DNA from: Anisakis pegreffii
Taxonomy: Eukaryota; Nematoda; Chromadorea; Rhabditida; Anisakidae
Direction of reading: 5' to 3'
Assembly (NCBI GenBank): GCA_035041965.1
Contig: JAPYMA010001567.1
Location: 186,001-250,000 of the forward strand
Length of the DNA stretch: 64,000 nt
In this document: piece after piece, positions 11,816-26,100 of the stretch
Position numbering within the stretch: position 1 is the first letter of the stretch
How the letters are laid out: every line of letters starts with the position of its first letter
Program-made: the position numbers and the translations under genes
The notes under the pieces: model-generated
Database searches by the model: none
Told to the model about the DNA's origin: nothing
The model's input: the letters and a program-made list of their open reading frames with translations, nothing else

Positions 11816-14800
11816 AGATGGTTATGGAGGTTTTCGAATCGTTCGAATAATTATTCTCTATCGCACTTTTTAGTGCAATCGCTTTGTTTGAGTTTCTTCA
11901 TTGCAGTATGCCGATCTCAGAAAGCACCAAAAGCAACAAAAAGTAAGTGTTCAAAATACATTCAGCCAGTTTTTGGAAATTTTCGTGGAATTATGTCGGT
12001 AATTTGGGATCATCGTTGATAGTTGAAGAATATTGGAAGCATTTTTAGAAGCCTTTCAAAAGTTCTTTCAAAGTTCTTTCAATCATTTCAATATCTCGTT
12101 ACATTTCAGTATTTTGTTACGAGTCGTTATGAGTTTGCGAAGCGCTAATTGAGTTATTGAAGTTTTTGTCGAGAGTTCACTATTTGTGCAATAATATTAC
12201 AACGATAATAGTAATAATAATATTAATTTTAATAATAATAACAATAATAGCAATAATAATACTCGTGCTAACAATAATTCAAACAACACAGAGTTACACT
12301 CTAATCGTCATTGCTACCAATCGCTTTGAAACTTTATTTATCCACCGAAAGCATTGATTTACGACTTAAGTATTCAATCGTTTTTCATTTATCGATTCTG
12401 ATTTGTTTGCTGACTCTCACAAATGCGCGTACCATATAGCTTAAATCCTCTGCCGATAATCCCTCCGAAATACGGATATCTTGCTCAAATTGCATTCAAT
12501 TGATGTCGTATCGATTACCAAATGCTTTGCAAAATCATTTGACGGATTTGATTTTTGTTGAGTTATATCGAAGGGGATGGAAATTTTTATGTTGAGTTAT
12601 ATCGAAGGGATGTGAACAATAGTTTTGGAATGAACAATTCATGTGATATTGATGATAATAATGACAAGGATAATGATGGTAATAATAGCATTGATACACC
12701 AAGATCAACGTATATATGTTATTCACGTACTTGAACAGTACATCTAACGTATCGAATCAAGCTTATTCCGTTGTAAAATATTTTTCATTGTGTGTTCCAA
12801 TTTCCAATCAGTCACCCCTAAGAACATTTGTATCTTTTAAGATGTAGCGATAACAGCTGATGACGAGAAATTACGTGATCCTGAAGGATATGCGGCCATA
12901 GTACAGTTACACCATCAGATGGACGACGATCAGTCTGGCTCGATAGACCGATTCGAATCGAACGATGTCTGTTCTGTATTTTTATTACCATCAATGTATT
13001 GTGATTGTTACAATAATATATTTTCGTGTTGAAATCCTGACGGAAATCACCCTCTGAAGAATATTAGAATAGGATTGAAACCAGCGAGCACACAATATTC
13101 AGTGCTCTCATTCTGTGTTCTATCCTCAGTCGAATTCTTTTCCATTTTCATTCTCTACTTCGTTTCACATTCCATTACGGAAACAGTTAATTATCTCACT
13201 GATGCAATAATTCATCACTGTAATTATGAATAAAAACAATGCATTAGGGTAGTAATCATCAACTTATTGACGCTGTTATCAATTGATAGCAGTTCACATT
13301 ATCATCAAATCAATTGATATTGAAAATAATTGGTAATATTATTTATCATTATTGTTCAGTTTCTGAAAGAGGATATGAAATTCGGAGGATCGGATCGCGA
13401 GAAACGTGAGAAGGCGTTTCATCACAACAATGATGAGCAGATTACGGTCGATGATCTGTGGGAAGCGTGGTTTGCGTCCGAGGAAAGAACTTGGACAACG
13501 GCGCAGTTGATGAACTGGCTCGAGAATTCCGTGAAGTTACCGCAGTATTCGAACAATTTGATTGCGAAGAATATCGATGGTCGTGCGCTGCCGAGGTGAG
13601 TGCATTATCGCTCTTATTTGCTATCACTGATTATTTTTGACACCATTTTGGTACTGTCACTATTTGACACATTTTGACACCATTTTGTCACTATTTATGA
13701 CATTTGTTATGATTCCTTGACATCATTACCTTTAATGATAATAAAGGATCATAGCAAACGTTATGACTGTTGCTATGGACATCATTGTGAGATATGCTAG
13801 CATATTCTTGTGAAAATTCCGGAAAACAGATTTCGTCGGAAATATCAGGAAAAGTTTTATTTTCCGGAATTACTGTTGACCGAAGAATTTATTGAATATT
13901 GAATTCACTGCACCTCTGAAGAATCAGTTAAGTTGAAAATTGAAAAGATCAATTGATATGTCGATCGCTGATTGGGTTGTAATGATCAGAAAGTTGCTTC
14001 AGTGTGAAGCATTCACCAATGAATGTTTCAGAATGGCCGTAGCGAATTCAAGCTTTTTATCACATGAACTTGGCATCAAGAACGCTGTGCACAAACACAA
14101 AATACATCTGAAGGCGTTGGATGTGGTTCTCTTTGGATTTTCGGGTTCGTAAACGTTTCCACTGTTCCTTTCGTATAATCTACTGTGCAATACGGTTTTA
14201 TTGTACAAATGATTGAATGTACAATAATGAGAGCAGTAATAATAATGAAAAAAACACTTGATAATAACGCAAATAATCATGAAAACCATAAAAATAGCAA
14301 TAATAACACCGCTACAAATAGTTGCCATATGTAATTGCAAGAGCACATTGAGTATGAACCGTGTTCGCAGCGGAGCAGGTACGATTTCAACTTTTGCTTC
14401 TAATCGAGCAATAATGCATCGTTATTTGGTGTTTGAACGTTTTCACCCATCAGTGTTATTCGTTTGTAAAGTTTGTGTTAGAATATGAAACTCACAAAAT
14501 GAAGCACTATCACTGAGTCAATTATTATCAATGGCCTATCACTTACTCATCTCGTCTTGTTTGACCATTCATATTGTCGCATTCATTCCCCGTCAATGGA
14601 AAATTTTCATATTCTGGAAAAATTTTGCTTGCACTATTTGAAAATTTATGTGCTGAGTTGATGCGCGCGAATTGGTCTTAGCAGATCAAAGATTTTATCC
14701 AAGATGATTTCAGAAAAAAATTCAGGTTCTGATATGAAATCTGGAACTTACAATTGAAATCTTTTAATTTACCGCTGAAATATAGTTTACGAAATTTATA

Positions 14801-17800
14801 GTGAGTGATTCAGCCGTTTTTTTTGTATTTATATAGTAGTTTGTATGTGCGTATGAATCAGTTGATTGTTTGGAAAAAAATTTCAGTGTTGGATGAGAAC
14901 AAAGCGATAGTAAGGATAGATTGATGATGGGGAAGATAGAACAGTGACAGTGGGTGGAGGGTTTTTTAGCACTGAGAAATTCGTGTTTTGATGAAATATT
15001 GAAGTGATGAAATTATGAAAAATGACATTTGTTCGTTTGAAATGATTATTTTTCGTTGATGGTGACGATGATGGATGGGTATGATAGCGAATTGGATGAT
15101 AGTTCTGAAGATGAGGGATGTGCTGAGCCATTTTCTAATTTCATTTTTGTGCTATTCGCTGAATTGAGTAGTATTGCATCAGTCAAAATTATTCGTAGGG
15201 TTACGGGAAAATATTTCTGCGGAAACGAGTAGGTAAACGATATACTTATCGTGAACAATGCATGATTTGGATATAACATTTGGATAATATAACGAGATAT
15301 CTGTAATTGGAATAGATGGTATAATATATATAATTATACTTTTCAATATCCTTTATTAAAGTTTTGTCATGAGTGGATTTTCGTGATGAAACATTGATAA
15401 AGAGTAAAGAAACTGTAATATATGTCAGACATCGTATGATCTGAGTGAGTTAATAAAAATGCATCTCAATAATAATCAAACAACAGTGCTAACGAGGATA
15501 CCGAAGCACAATATGTCATAATGGATAATAATGGCAGTATCATTAGTGACTGTAATGATTGTGAATGTATTCATTGGTTTCCATTAAAGGTGATGGATCG
15601 TCTCGTATGAAAGATATCGCACTGTCAATCCTCCTCTTGATTCTGATAACCGTCTTGATTCTATACAAACGGCAGCGATCAAGATCACAGCATGAAATGG
15701 AGCAGTTGAGTTCGAAGTTGAATCAACTGAAGACGATGGAGAACGACTTTGTGGATGTTCAGCAGAAGTGCGTTGAGTAATATTTTTGTGCTTTATTCGT
15801 TACTGGCATTGTTTTGAAAATTTTATTAGAAGTAAATAAAGTGATGAGTGATTGATATGCGATATTTTGATTGAAAGTGTTTACGGAAATATTGATGTGT
15901 TTAAGATTCGAAGAGGAACGAAAGAGGAGACAGTCCGTGTGTGAGGCTATCGTTACTGAAAACGAACAAATGGAAACGGTACTTTAGGATCCATTATTAC
16001 TGTTGTTGTTATTATTATTGATATTATTCAGATTAATATTTTTACTATTAAAATTATTATTGTTATTAATATTACATGCATTATTACTGTGACTGTTATT
16101 ATGATTATTATTTTATCGTTTATGAAAATTTTTTTTCACTTTAAAGTATTCCACTAATTGACATTCTGCTTTGCCGCTAAATTTTCCACCTATTGCAAAA
16201 TTGCCATTTGAAATGTCTCCGTTCAAGTGTTTATGGGTCTAATTGGTGCAGACGTTTCGAAAAACTCATAATTTTTTCTGACTTTTTTCGATTTTTTTTT
16301 TTTTGCAAATCTCTGATGAGACTTTAATATGGAGCTAAAACCGGAATTATATTCACTACATTGCGCTCTCATTCTCCATTTCTCTCGATTTTTTTGCTGT
16401 TTTTCTTTTTATTCTCTGTTTCGTTTCCATTTTAACATGGAACAAGCAGCGGCAGAGAGAGTACCCCTGCGATGGCATAGCAATACGAATGTTGTGATTC
16501 TATCAAATTTGCAAGTCGATTGCTGTATTGTCGAAATTTGTTTGGGAGATATTTTCGGATATCACTCTGGAAGGGATGTGAATTATTAGAAGAATAATCA
16601 GCAGTGTGTTTCATTTGTAATCATTGAATATTCATTTACAGCTACGTTCTCAGTTACTTGAAGCAGAACGTCTATTGGAGAGTACCAGTTCAGCGCCACT
16701 TGCGTTACAACCTTTGTTGAGGAGGTAAACTTCATTACTTCTCAACGATAATACTCGACCCTCCCTAGTGATTCTAACTAAAACCTGAAATACCTCCGCG
16801 TAATTTGGAGTGACCTGAATTGTGTGCATGATCAATTAATCCATGATATAATCATCCACAAAGATTCAGTCAATCGCAACTGTATTCTTAGCTGAAACTC
16901 TTTTAAAAACAGCAGTAAGCAAATGCATTTTATGGAGAGAAATATGAAGACAATTGAAATTGTTGCAGGACTTGTGAACTGGAGATGAGTTATGTGGGCC
17001 AGCAACGATTGGAGTGTATAACGGAGATGCGTGAAGCGATCGAGTTGATCGATAAGCTACGAAAGAAACAATCCAGTTTAATGTCATCCATCAAATTGGC
17101 CACTGGCGGTTCAACGGGTACCGATCAAATCGACTCACGAATTTTCTCTTTGAAGTTGGTCTTTGTCATGGATGTTGACTGAGATTATTCACTGCTTAGT
17201 TGTTGTTTACCTGGATTACCTGGATTGGCCAGGCTATCAAACGTTTGTAACGTTGCTGGCCACAATGCTTGCGTTTCCGTGCGCATTATTTTAGCCTCAA
17301 TTTACGCCACCCCGCTGGCTAGGCGAGTAGGCCAACCGAACACAACCGAGTAATTAACTCGGTAATAAATAATCATAACTCTAGTAATAATCATAATAAA
17401 TAATCATAACTCTAGCAGTATAAATATTCCGCCGATCACTCGCAGCGATTGACAGAACAACCACTCGGCGTCCAAGTAACAATAAACAACAAAGTGAAAA
17501 TAAATTCACATGCAGTGAAGATAAAACAAGAGTGTGTTTTTTAGGGCAAGAATGGAGAAAATCTCGCTGGCGATGGAAGAATGTCAGCAAAGATGGATCG
17601 AAATCGAATCACTTTGCGGTTTTCCACTCATGCTTCAATCGAACGGTGCCGGTAAGTGCTTACAGTAATCATTTTTCAGATAAACTCTACACAGCGTTTT
17701 GTCTGATCCAATCAAAACGCTCATTTTACTGTAATTTTTGTTTGAATATCCGTGATACTCGTGAAAATTAAAAATAATGCAAATATCTATGTACGCATAA

Positions 17801-20800
17801 TATCTATGGTATAAATGAACGCGTATCATAACAATAAACGAAGAATAGTTTTAAGATATTTAGAAAGCAAGACATACCCTGCTGGTTAGTTACGTTTGTT
17901 GGATTATAACTGTTCTGGTCTCCTCGCAAAAAATTTATTAATATGATCTTGCTGCTTGATATATGATTCAAATAGAAACCTTCTTAAGAGCGATATCTGA
18001 TAATGTTCATCTCGAAACCACAAACAACCGTTCAGTGATATCACCATTGCCAATAATAGTGTTGTCAACAGTACTGATAATGATAATAATCGTGTGCATG
18101 CGAGTTGGTCAACAGATCGAACTCTTTTTGTGTTTTGAGCGAGCATGTTGTGGTGCATGAAACGTGTGGTGAAGCAAGTAAAAACAAAACAATAGAGAGT
18201 GTGATCATTTCATAACGTGCGTGATTGATTGGTGGCATGCTTTTTTTTTGTAGTTTTTCTTCTACATTCACCATTTTCCACCTGTTCCGCCTGCATTGAT
18301 AAGCCATTTTGGGCATTTGCACAAGTTTCAGAGTTGAACTTTATGGGACACCATCAACTGAACTGTCCATCAAATAGCAACAGTACTCTGAACACGACCA
18401 CACCTACGTCATCAGTAGTCTATCAACAGCACCTACCAAGAGCTTCATCATCAATTCTCTGTCAGCCAACTGCTGTCAACAATTCGGGAGCAGCTTCGTT
18501 TTATCGTAACACAGGTATCTGCCCTCGTAGTACTCACACTTCTACCCTAGGCCATCTAACTCCTACGGATGCAAATGTGTTAAGTTCATCAAAATCTCAC
18601 AATAACTACAACAAAAGCAACAAGAACAGCTAATTATCAATGTAATCATCCTTCGTATTACTCCATTTCCCTAAGCGAATCACAAACACATTCAAAATCT
18701 CCATCAAATCAACGCATCTCATCAACGCCGCCTTGTATATCAGTTTCATCTGATTCGTTATCGTTATCAAGCATGATATCATCGTCAATTTTTTGCTCTT
18801 ACCCTTTTGTTGCTTTCAATACCACACAATCATCACGTTCTTCTTCTGCATATCGTCCCACCACCACCCTCACGCTATTCAAGCCACTTCCGAACCCATT
18901 GACACTCAGAACCATTGCACTTCTAGATTCTGCAACACTGCAATCGACTCGACTCCGCAAACGTCCATCTCCGATTTTCTTTCTAACTTCACCCGCAGTC
19001 GCCGCCGTCCCATCACAACTGACATCACATCACTCTTCATCGCGATCAGTGTCCAGTAGCAGTGATGATGCTGAACTGTGATTAAATGACATATAAACTG
19101 ACTCGTGGCACTTGACCTCTGCTCATAGCTTATGGTCATATCTGTCTGTATCTATGGGGAAAAAGCAAGTATTCCTGCAAAGAACAGAAATCAATCGGTT
19201 TGACGATGGGATTAAGTAAGAAACTGACGAGACTGAAGAGGCTGGTTCCCACTGGGCGAATTGCGCACACCTCCGGGGAAGTCTTGTTTACGAGTTCAGT
19301 TGCTAGACTATGTTATGGTGGCTCAATGTTAAATGTTGGGACAAGTATATTATTACAGAAAATTCTCGACATCATTATTACATGCCAAATTTTATCTACG
19401 AAGAAAACAAATCACCACTTGTCATTGACGTACTGATGCAGTGTTCTGATCATTAAAGTCAAAAATTTGAATCAAATTTTAAAAAATGAGTTAGAATTAT
19501 ATTTTGTGAATATCCAAACTCGGATAAATGTTAAAATGGTTATCAAAATTTGCCCATTGTCAGATATATTCTCACAGAAAAATTAAAACGACCGTTTTCG
19601 TCACCTGTGTTGCACTGATTTTATCATCGACTTTGCAGAAGACTGAAAGCAGCTTGCACCAAACCCTCGCTTGCGTTCATGTAGTCCAATGTTGAACTTG
19701 TTAGCTAAACACCTCAATGCTTAACCGCTCCACTAGCACAAAACTAATCGAAGATTTTGGAGACTTCATATGCGATCATTAGTGTTTCGAAGAAGTAATG
19801 TGCTCGAATTATTTCACCAATATGGCGATTTGAATGCTTTTTGGACGCAGTAATTATTTTTGCGGAGCAAATCATCATGCACTAACAAATTCAGAAGCAG
19901 TTGTGTGCTGCTGTACGATGCTCTAGATCACGCAGACGGTACCCTGCCTCATCTTGGATCATCATCCACCTTGTTATCCTGGATTTGCTCTATTTCAGCA
20001 TCCCATCTTTTAAAAGACTGGTGCTGTCGAAGCTCATCGGAAGGCTCGGAATCGTCATCATCTTCTAACTACGAAGCTCCATGACAAGCACGATCTAGTC
20101 AACCAATTACGTGGTTTTTTTTCGTTCGTTAAACTGTAAAACATGCTCATGCTCATTTCACTTCATTTTTTACAATCCAATTCTTTTTGTGCAGTTTTTT
20201 TTGGTTTCGTGTTTCCTTCATTTTTTATTTTGTAGTGTAAATATGTCGAATGAAAAGTGTGAAATTATTCGAAGGGAATGCAAATTGAATGTGCCAGTTC
20301 ATGTGTCTTGTTTGCATGACTTGTTGATATGGGTTAATCTCAATGATATATTGAAAGTGTTGTTTTGTGTTGATTTTCACTCTGTGATATTGATTCTTTC
20401 ATCGGATTCAGCCAACTTCATTGGAGAATTCACGAAGTTGGCATACATGATGCTGAGGATTGATTATATGTTGTCCGTTTTGTCTTTTACTTTGAACGTC
20501 AGTTATGTTAATCTAAAATTTACATATGGATGAATATTTCCTCGTATTGTAGGTGAAAAAATGCCTATGAAACTGTTCGTCTAATAAATTGCTCCAATAC
20601 TATGAATATGATCGTGATCAAATTATGCTCTAAAGAAATATAATGAAGATCTTATAGCATCTAAAATGACTGAAACCAGCTTTTCCTATAATAAACAGTG
20701 AATTTAGTAGTAAAATCCTCAAAAATCCGAAGATACTGAATCAGGATCCCAAACCACAGAATTCGGAATCTCTTGTGGAACTTGAAGTGATCTTATTTCT

Positions 20801-23108
20801 TATCTTAGTGATCTTATTTCCTGTTGCTTTTTTTTGTCGATATATTGGATCAGCTCTGTGTATGATTCAATGCCACTCTCGATGTGACTGTGTGTTAGTT
20901 AATTATTAGAGCGATTCGTTTAATTTTTCGCGTGTAATCGACTGCATCACCTTCACATATCTTAATGCACTGATTTTGGTGTTGTTTTCGTGTAGACTCA
21001 TCCTCGTTGTATAATAAAATAATGATGTGCTCAAAGGACAAGAATAATAATGATGTAACCGTATCGTGATATTGATAGTGTGCTATCAATCATAAGATAT
21101 CAATAGTTTGAGTATCAATAGCAGTAGCAATAACGCTATCTGTAATAGTCATCATAAATTTATTGTTAATGATAATTATGGTTAAATTGGTAAGAATAAC
21201 AGTGTCAAGAATGAGTCCATAAATGAATAGTAATCCTAATCCATATAATGATTAAAGATTCAGCATCGTTCATGTCTGATCTATTAAAGCTTGTCCCAAT
21301 ACCTTCAGTCTTTCAAGTTGAGTAATACTCTAAATTCCGTGAACTTTTACATTCAGAACCAACTGAAAAATCACAGAACTCGTAGAGACAATTAAAATTG
21401 CAAAATTCACCGATAAATTACTAAACTAATTCCTTCCCTCTTAGGTGCATCGTCCTCAACAAGTGCTCTTTCGTCATCTCATTCAACAACCAGTACCGTG
21501 ATCGGAGGACCGTCTAATGTCACTGGACTGCGTCAACGAGTTCCATCACCGCCGTCATCGGTCGCCTCCACGGCACACTCGCAAACAGGTTCATCGATAT
21601 CCCATCCGAAATCCTCGACGAATGACAGCAGTATTCATTCCAGCCACCAACCACCACCAGCACATTTGATCATCCCACCACAACACTCCTCAACACATCT
21701 TCATCAGCCAACTGCTCAAAATCTCAAATACAATCCTCCAAATGCTCATCTTTATCAACTCAACAACTCTCATCACCAACCTCTTAACTCTTCATCGAAT
21801 ATAACAACCGTTTCTTATACAGCCAATGCTAATACTTCCACTTCTAATCATAATCATCATAATAACAATATTCCCACAACCCTCTATGATCCTTCCGTTA
21901 ATAATTCTGATCCCGCTAATCAACTTATCGCAAATGAGGATGCCACCGTTCACTCGAATCATGTTTATCCTCAGACAAGCTTGCCTCAGCAGCAGCAGCA
22001 GCAGCACTTTCAACAGCCGAACCAATGCAACAATTATGCAGCAGACAAAATACCGTATCCAAAAACACAGCAAATCAACGATGAAATGCAATTGAACAAT
22101 GCGTATCCGGATGCACTGCTACCGTAGGCTTTTCACTTTAAATTCGATTGTTTTTCTGTAGTTTTTTTTTGAAGGAAGGTACTCGAAAGGGTTACCTTGT
22201 ACGGTTGTGTGTGAGCGCATAGCCTTGAAAATTTGGGCTGTGTTCTAAAAAATATACAAAATGTATTTTATCACCTTGTAAGCCTGAGCACGAGCGTATG
22301 TCTAACAATAAGCCGAGACCGAAACTGCAGCCGAGTTCGAGCAGATTAATTTGAAATACACTTATATGCTTTAATAGGCAGTGTTGAGCATGTTAAAGGT
22401 GTACAGATTGTCTTTGACTTTGTTTTCAACGGCGAACTTGAATATGATTTCGATTGTTTTCGCAGATTATTTAGATTACTTTACTTTACTTGTACATACC
22501 GTTGCTCACTCGTTCATGTTTGCTTGTCCCGTCATCACTGATCTATCGTGCAGTCGAATTTTTCAGTTGTTTTTCGATTTTGTTCGAGCCAATTTCTTTG
22601 CACCTATCGAATAACGCAGTTTCCAAGAAAATAGCACTTAACAAGAGTCTTGCTTTTCTTTCCATGCTTCAATTTTTTGCATCCTCAATTGAGTGCTTTC
22701 ATTCACGTTTCAATAAGATAATAGCACTCGTTTCGACTGTATGACAGTGTTCTTATTTTATGTACTTAAAATGAACAGTAACGTTGAATTTGATGAAGTA
22801 TTCGTTCTCTTTGGATTATCTGATTGACACGATTGAATTGCCAAATGTAAAAATAAGTCTGAACTTATTTTGCAAGGATTTGATTTCGATATTTCGATGA
22901 TTCAATTTGGACAATGAAAATTTTCAGGTTCAAACGAGAGATGAGAAGTCGTTTCTCGAAAGGTTCATTGTGTTCAACGGATTCGAATGACGACGAAAGT
23001 GAGAATGGCTCTCTCCGAAATCAACAGTCAATCTCTTCAGATGCTACAACCACTTCAAAGAAACGAAAAATTTTACATCTTTTTCGTAAAAACAAACATC
23101 ATTCGTGA
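11813..23108 (+). CDS. stim-1: STIM, ER calcium sensor for store-operated calcium entry
   Basis: STIM senses calcium loss in the ER lumen and activates Orai channels at the plasma membrane. My exon chain is 11813-11942, 12842-12966, 13360-13595, 14032-14144, 15590-15767, 15906-15978, 16642-16724, 16969-17154, 17545-17651, 21445-22123 and 22928-23108; it is in frame throughout (697 codons with stop). In order: signal peptide (about residues 1-35), EF-hand loop [12 protein letters not shown] (71-82, all calcium positions filled), luminal SAM domain (about 113-198, DDLWEAW...ALDVVLFG), transmembrane helix (211-227), coiled coil, and CAD/SOAR region ending [11 protein letters not shown] (391-401). 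A long Ser/Asn/His/Pro/Gln tail (411-637) and a lysine-rich end ([16 protein letters not shown]) follow. An optional exon at 18332-18514 would add 61 residues. The donor after residue 85 (GTCTGT) is weak, but the join ESND|FLKED matches the family. Confidence 0.93.
12557..12611. repeat. 34-bp tandem duplication in stim intron 1
   Basis: GTTGAGTTATATCGAAGGG occurs at 12557 and again at 12591 with a similar GATG-containing spacer. It lies in the first stim intron. Confidence 0.75.
17209..17280 (-). mobile_element. 3' tail copy of an RTE-like LINE in a stim intron
   Basis: Read on the minus strand, this repeats the end of the reverse transcriptase element at 38.4 kb: ATTGTGGCCAGCAACGTT, then GTTTGATAGCCTGGCC. 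It ends in two copies of ATCCAGGTA. Only the last 60-70 bp of the element are present, as expected from strong 5' truncation of a non-LTR insertion. It sits in the 390-bp intron 17155-17544, which is richer in G+C than its neighbours. Confidence 0.65.
17364..17415. repeat. 31-bp tandem duplication in a stim intron
   Basis: AATAAATAATCATAACTCTA appears at 17364 and again at 17395, next to the LINE tail in the same intron. Confidence 0.75.
18332..18514 (+). CDS. stim-1: Putative optional (cassette) exon of stim
   Basis: A GTTTCAG acceptor and a CACAG|GTATCT donor frame 183 bp (61 codons) that start and end in phase 1. This matches the exon before it (17651, phase 1) and the exon after it (21445, phase 1), so it can be used or skipped without a frameshift. 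It would insert a Ser/Thr/Asn-rich segment ([18 protein letters not shown]) straight after the CAD/SOAR region. If the donor is not used, the frame stops at 18633, giving a short protein without the tail. Only RNA evidence can tell which form is made. Confidence 0.5.
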
Positions 23109-26100
23109 AGTTTTCTCATTTGTTTTCTGGTTGACTTTAAAACCAACATCCGATGTGATTCACTTGTCATTGAGGGCAATTGACCATATCAATGCCTCTG
23201 TCTGATCAAAAAGAACCTATCGAGTTTTAGTATTCTCTGAAATGCTTTCTAGTTTCTTGACTGATCACTTAGAGATCATTTGCTATCAGTGATCGACGGT
23301 TACTTAAGAGTTCAGCTTTAAGCATAAATCCTGGATGTATTCATTAGAGATCTGGATTATCAATGGCTTATGATGGATCACTTCATGTGTTCGTTTTAAT
23401 CATGCAGTAAAACCAATTCACTTCTATTTTAATGCATCAATCACTTTATTAATCATAATCGCTCAGGCTTTTCAACCTATCCGAACAATGTTTGCAGACG
23501 AGAACGTTCATTCCTCATTCCTATGGATTATTCTTTCGTTGTTTTCATGCAATTTCGAATGAAACGAGTTCCGCAAATAATTCACTTCGTATCGTAAATT
23601 TGCCTTTATTTTATCGTTATTTTGCTTATCCTCATTATCGTTGTTATTGTCGCTGTAATGATTCAGTCTCGGGTATTCCTCCTTATACTAGATTTGTTCT
23701 TCCGTAGCGAACAAACACTTTGAGCTGAGTGTTCCTGATTGATTCCTGATTGTTTTCAGTTGTTGCTTTTTTTCGGAATTATATCGCACTTCAATTTGAG
23801 TTGATCGTTATTTTGAGATTATTTTCAGTTTTTATTTGTTGACAAAGTTATTTTTTCAGTTCTCTAGTAAATTACTGAAATGTGCAAGTTCTCTCACTGA
23901 ATCTAATCCTCATCGATGAATTACTCATGTTGTTTTTTTTTTGAGATAACATGATCTGCAAGAGGAGATAAATTTATTCTGGTTCCATCGTAACATAGTA
24001 AATTTATTAAATTCTTTAACAAGTAGGCTTTTTCTTGTACAGTAGGGCATCATTATATTTTTTATCGATGGCTCTTGTTCGCTTTTTAATCTTATCCATT
24101 GATCTTTACAAGATGTTTTTTGTTAGATAAATTTTTTAAATTGTAACAAAGATGCATTTTCTTTAGCATTTTCTTTACAATGTTACAAGAAATATGCATT
24201 TTCGACATTTTTTCAATTCCTCTAAATTTTTTCCCTTTCATTCTCCGCTTTTCGTTTCATTGTCTTCTCAAATACTTAGACTCTTAAAAATTCCTTCAAT
24301 GTCAAATGTCATATTCAAAATTTGAAGCAAAAACTCAGAAAATCAATGATATTATTTGAGTGACCGATGATCCTCACCACCGCAATTTCAAACTTTAACG
24401 ATTCCCGTCTCACAATCGTCTTCTAGTTGTCCTTCTCAATTCCTGTTCTCTTTGTTCAGTTCAGATTTTTTGAAAACTCTCTGCTATAAACGCCATTTTC
24501 CTATGGAACTGTACACATACGAACTTTATCGGATTCCTTCATGTTGTCACCAGTGAAAATAACAATAATAATTGTTTTGAGCTTATCATTTTCTCGTGAA
24601 TATTTTATTTTACAGGCATTTGCTATAAATCATGCATGACACTTTCTTGACAAATGCGGTAATCATGAATTGTTTTGAAATTTCATTAATTTAGTCCTTT
24701 GTGCAATTATGCCCAAGTGGCGTAATGCTTGCTACACATACAACTTGTTGACATATGCAAAAGTTGAATTATTTTAAAAATTTCGATCAAAATTGGAATT
24801 CTCAAATCACATAGGGTTCAACATCCTCTTCAAACATTTTGCTGGAAACGCTCTCGCAGTCATGACTGAGAATCTTGGTTGTTTCTTGGAATCTGGGAAA
24901 TCGTTACTGTCATTTGGGTATATCTTTGCGAGTTGTGTAGCAAGTTGAAATGCTTTGAAGAATTCTTTATCTTTGAAATTTTATTAATTGAAACAAAAAT
25001 CATTGTCATTTAATCTTCTAATTGCTATTGTCTTCAGTCTTGTGATTGGATCGTAATAATTGTTACCATTAGTCGCTCTTAATATTAGTGCTGTAATTGA
25101 TGCTGTATTTTTATTAATAACTGTGATTTTTTGTGTAATGTCGGATGGCAATTAATATTTTATATCGCAGAACTTCTGTATACATATAATACGTAAGTTA
25201 TGTCTAAGTATGCAACAATAATGGGTTGTGGTTCACATTCTCAGATGTATTTATTTGTTTTCTGCTTATTCGCTCATAACCGTTCTTACAATTACTGTAA
25301 TTGCTGCAATGTTGTTTACTCAAGCAAATTCGGCGATGCTCATCCTTCAAACTGTAACATATAAACTACAACGTAGAAATACCAGAGGAAAGTGTCGACA
25401 AATGCAAAATTTAGCCTTGAATGGGTTTAGTCCGGAATTATTTGTTCAGAAGTTTGTTTTTTTCTGTCCAGCAGCATTTTTCGACACTATTTTAACCTCG
25501 ATTTCGACACCTATTAACGTGGTGCACACTGCAATTTAGTGTGCCAAACTATTACAAATATTAATTGTAATAAGAATTTTTTTTCATTTAGTTTTCATTC
25601 AGATTAGTTTCGTGTAAATAAATTTCGATGAATATCTCATCATGTTTGTTTTGTTTTACCATTATTTGACGGTTTCACTTGCCGTTTTTGAGCACATTTT
25701 GCTGCTTTATACCTTATCATTTGCAGATTTTTTAATGGGAATGTTGATTTTTGTCCTGATTAGATGCCGTTTTGAAATGATAATTATTTCACTGTGATCT
25801 CAGTGGTAATGCTGAATTCGCACGCTAGACCAAAATTAGTGTGTATCGGTAAATTGAAAGGTTTTGCACCATCCCTGATCAATGGAGCGATAGGTGTATC
25901 TATCTGTTCGGTATATCATCATCCCACCGTCACACGTACGCACCGAACCTCTCCGTTTACCTGTCCTGATCAGTAGCCATATGTCAGCCACCTTTCAACT
26001 TTCGGGTGCTACTGCTGCTGCGCTATCTTCTCGCGTATCGTTTACGCAAATGTCACACGTCCTCGGTGTTTGATGCAACCCGACCGACATTTGATCTCAA

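Noticed and set aside
18773..19139. Plus-strand frames (102 and 88 codons) and a minus-strand frame in the stim 18-19 kb gap
   Set aside because: Ser/Thr/His-rich sequence like the neighbouring STIM tail exons, but no acceptor and donor in a matching phase were found; left as intron.
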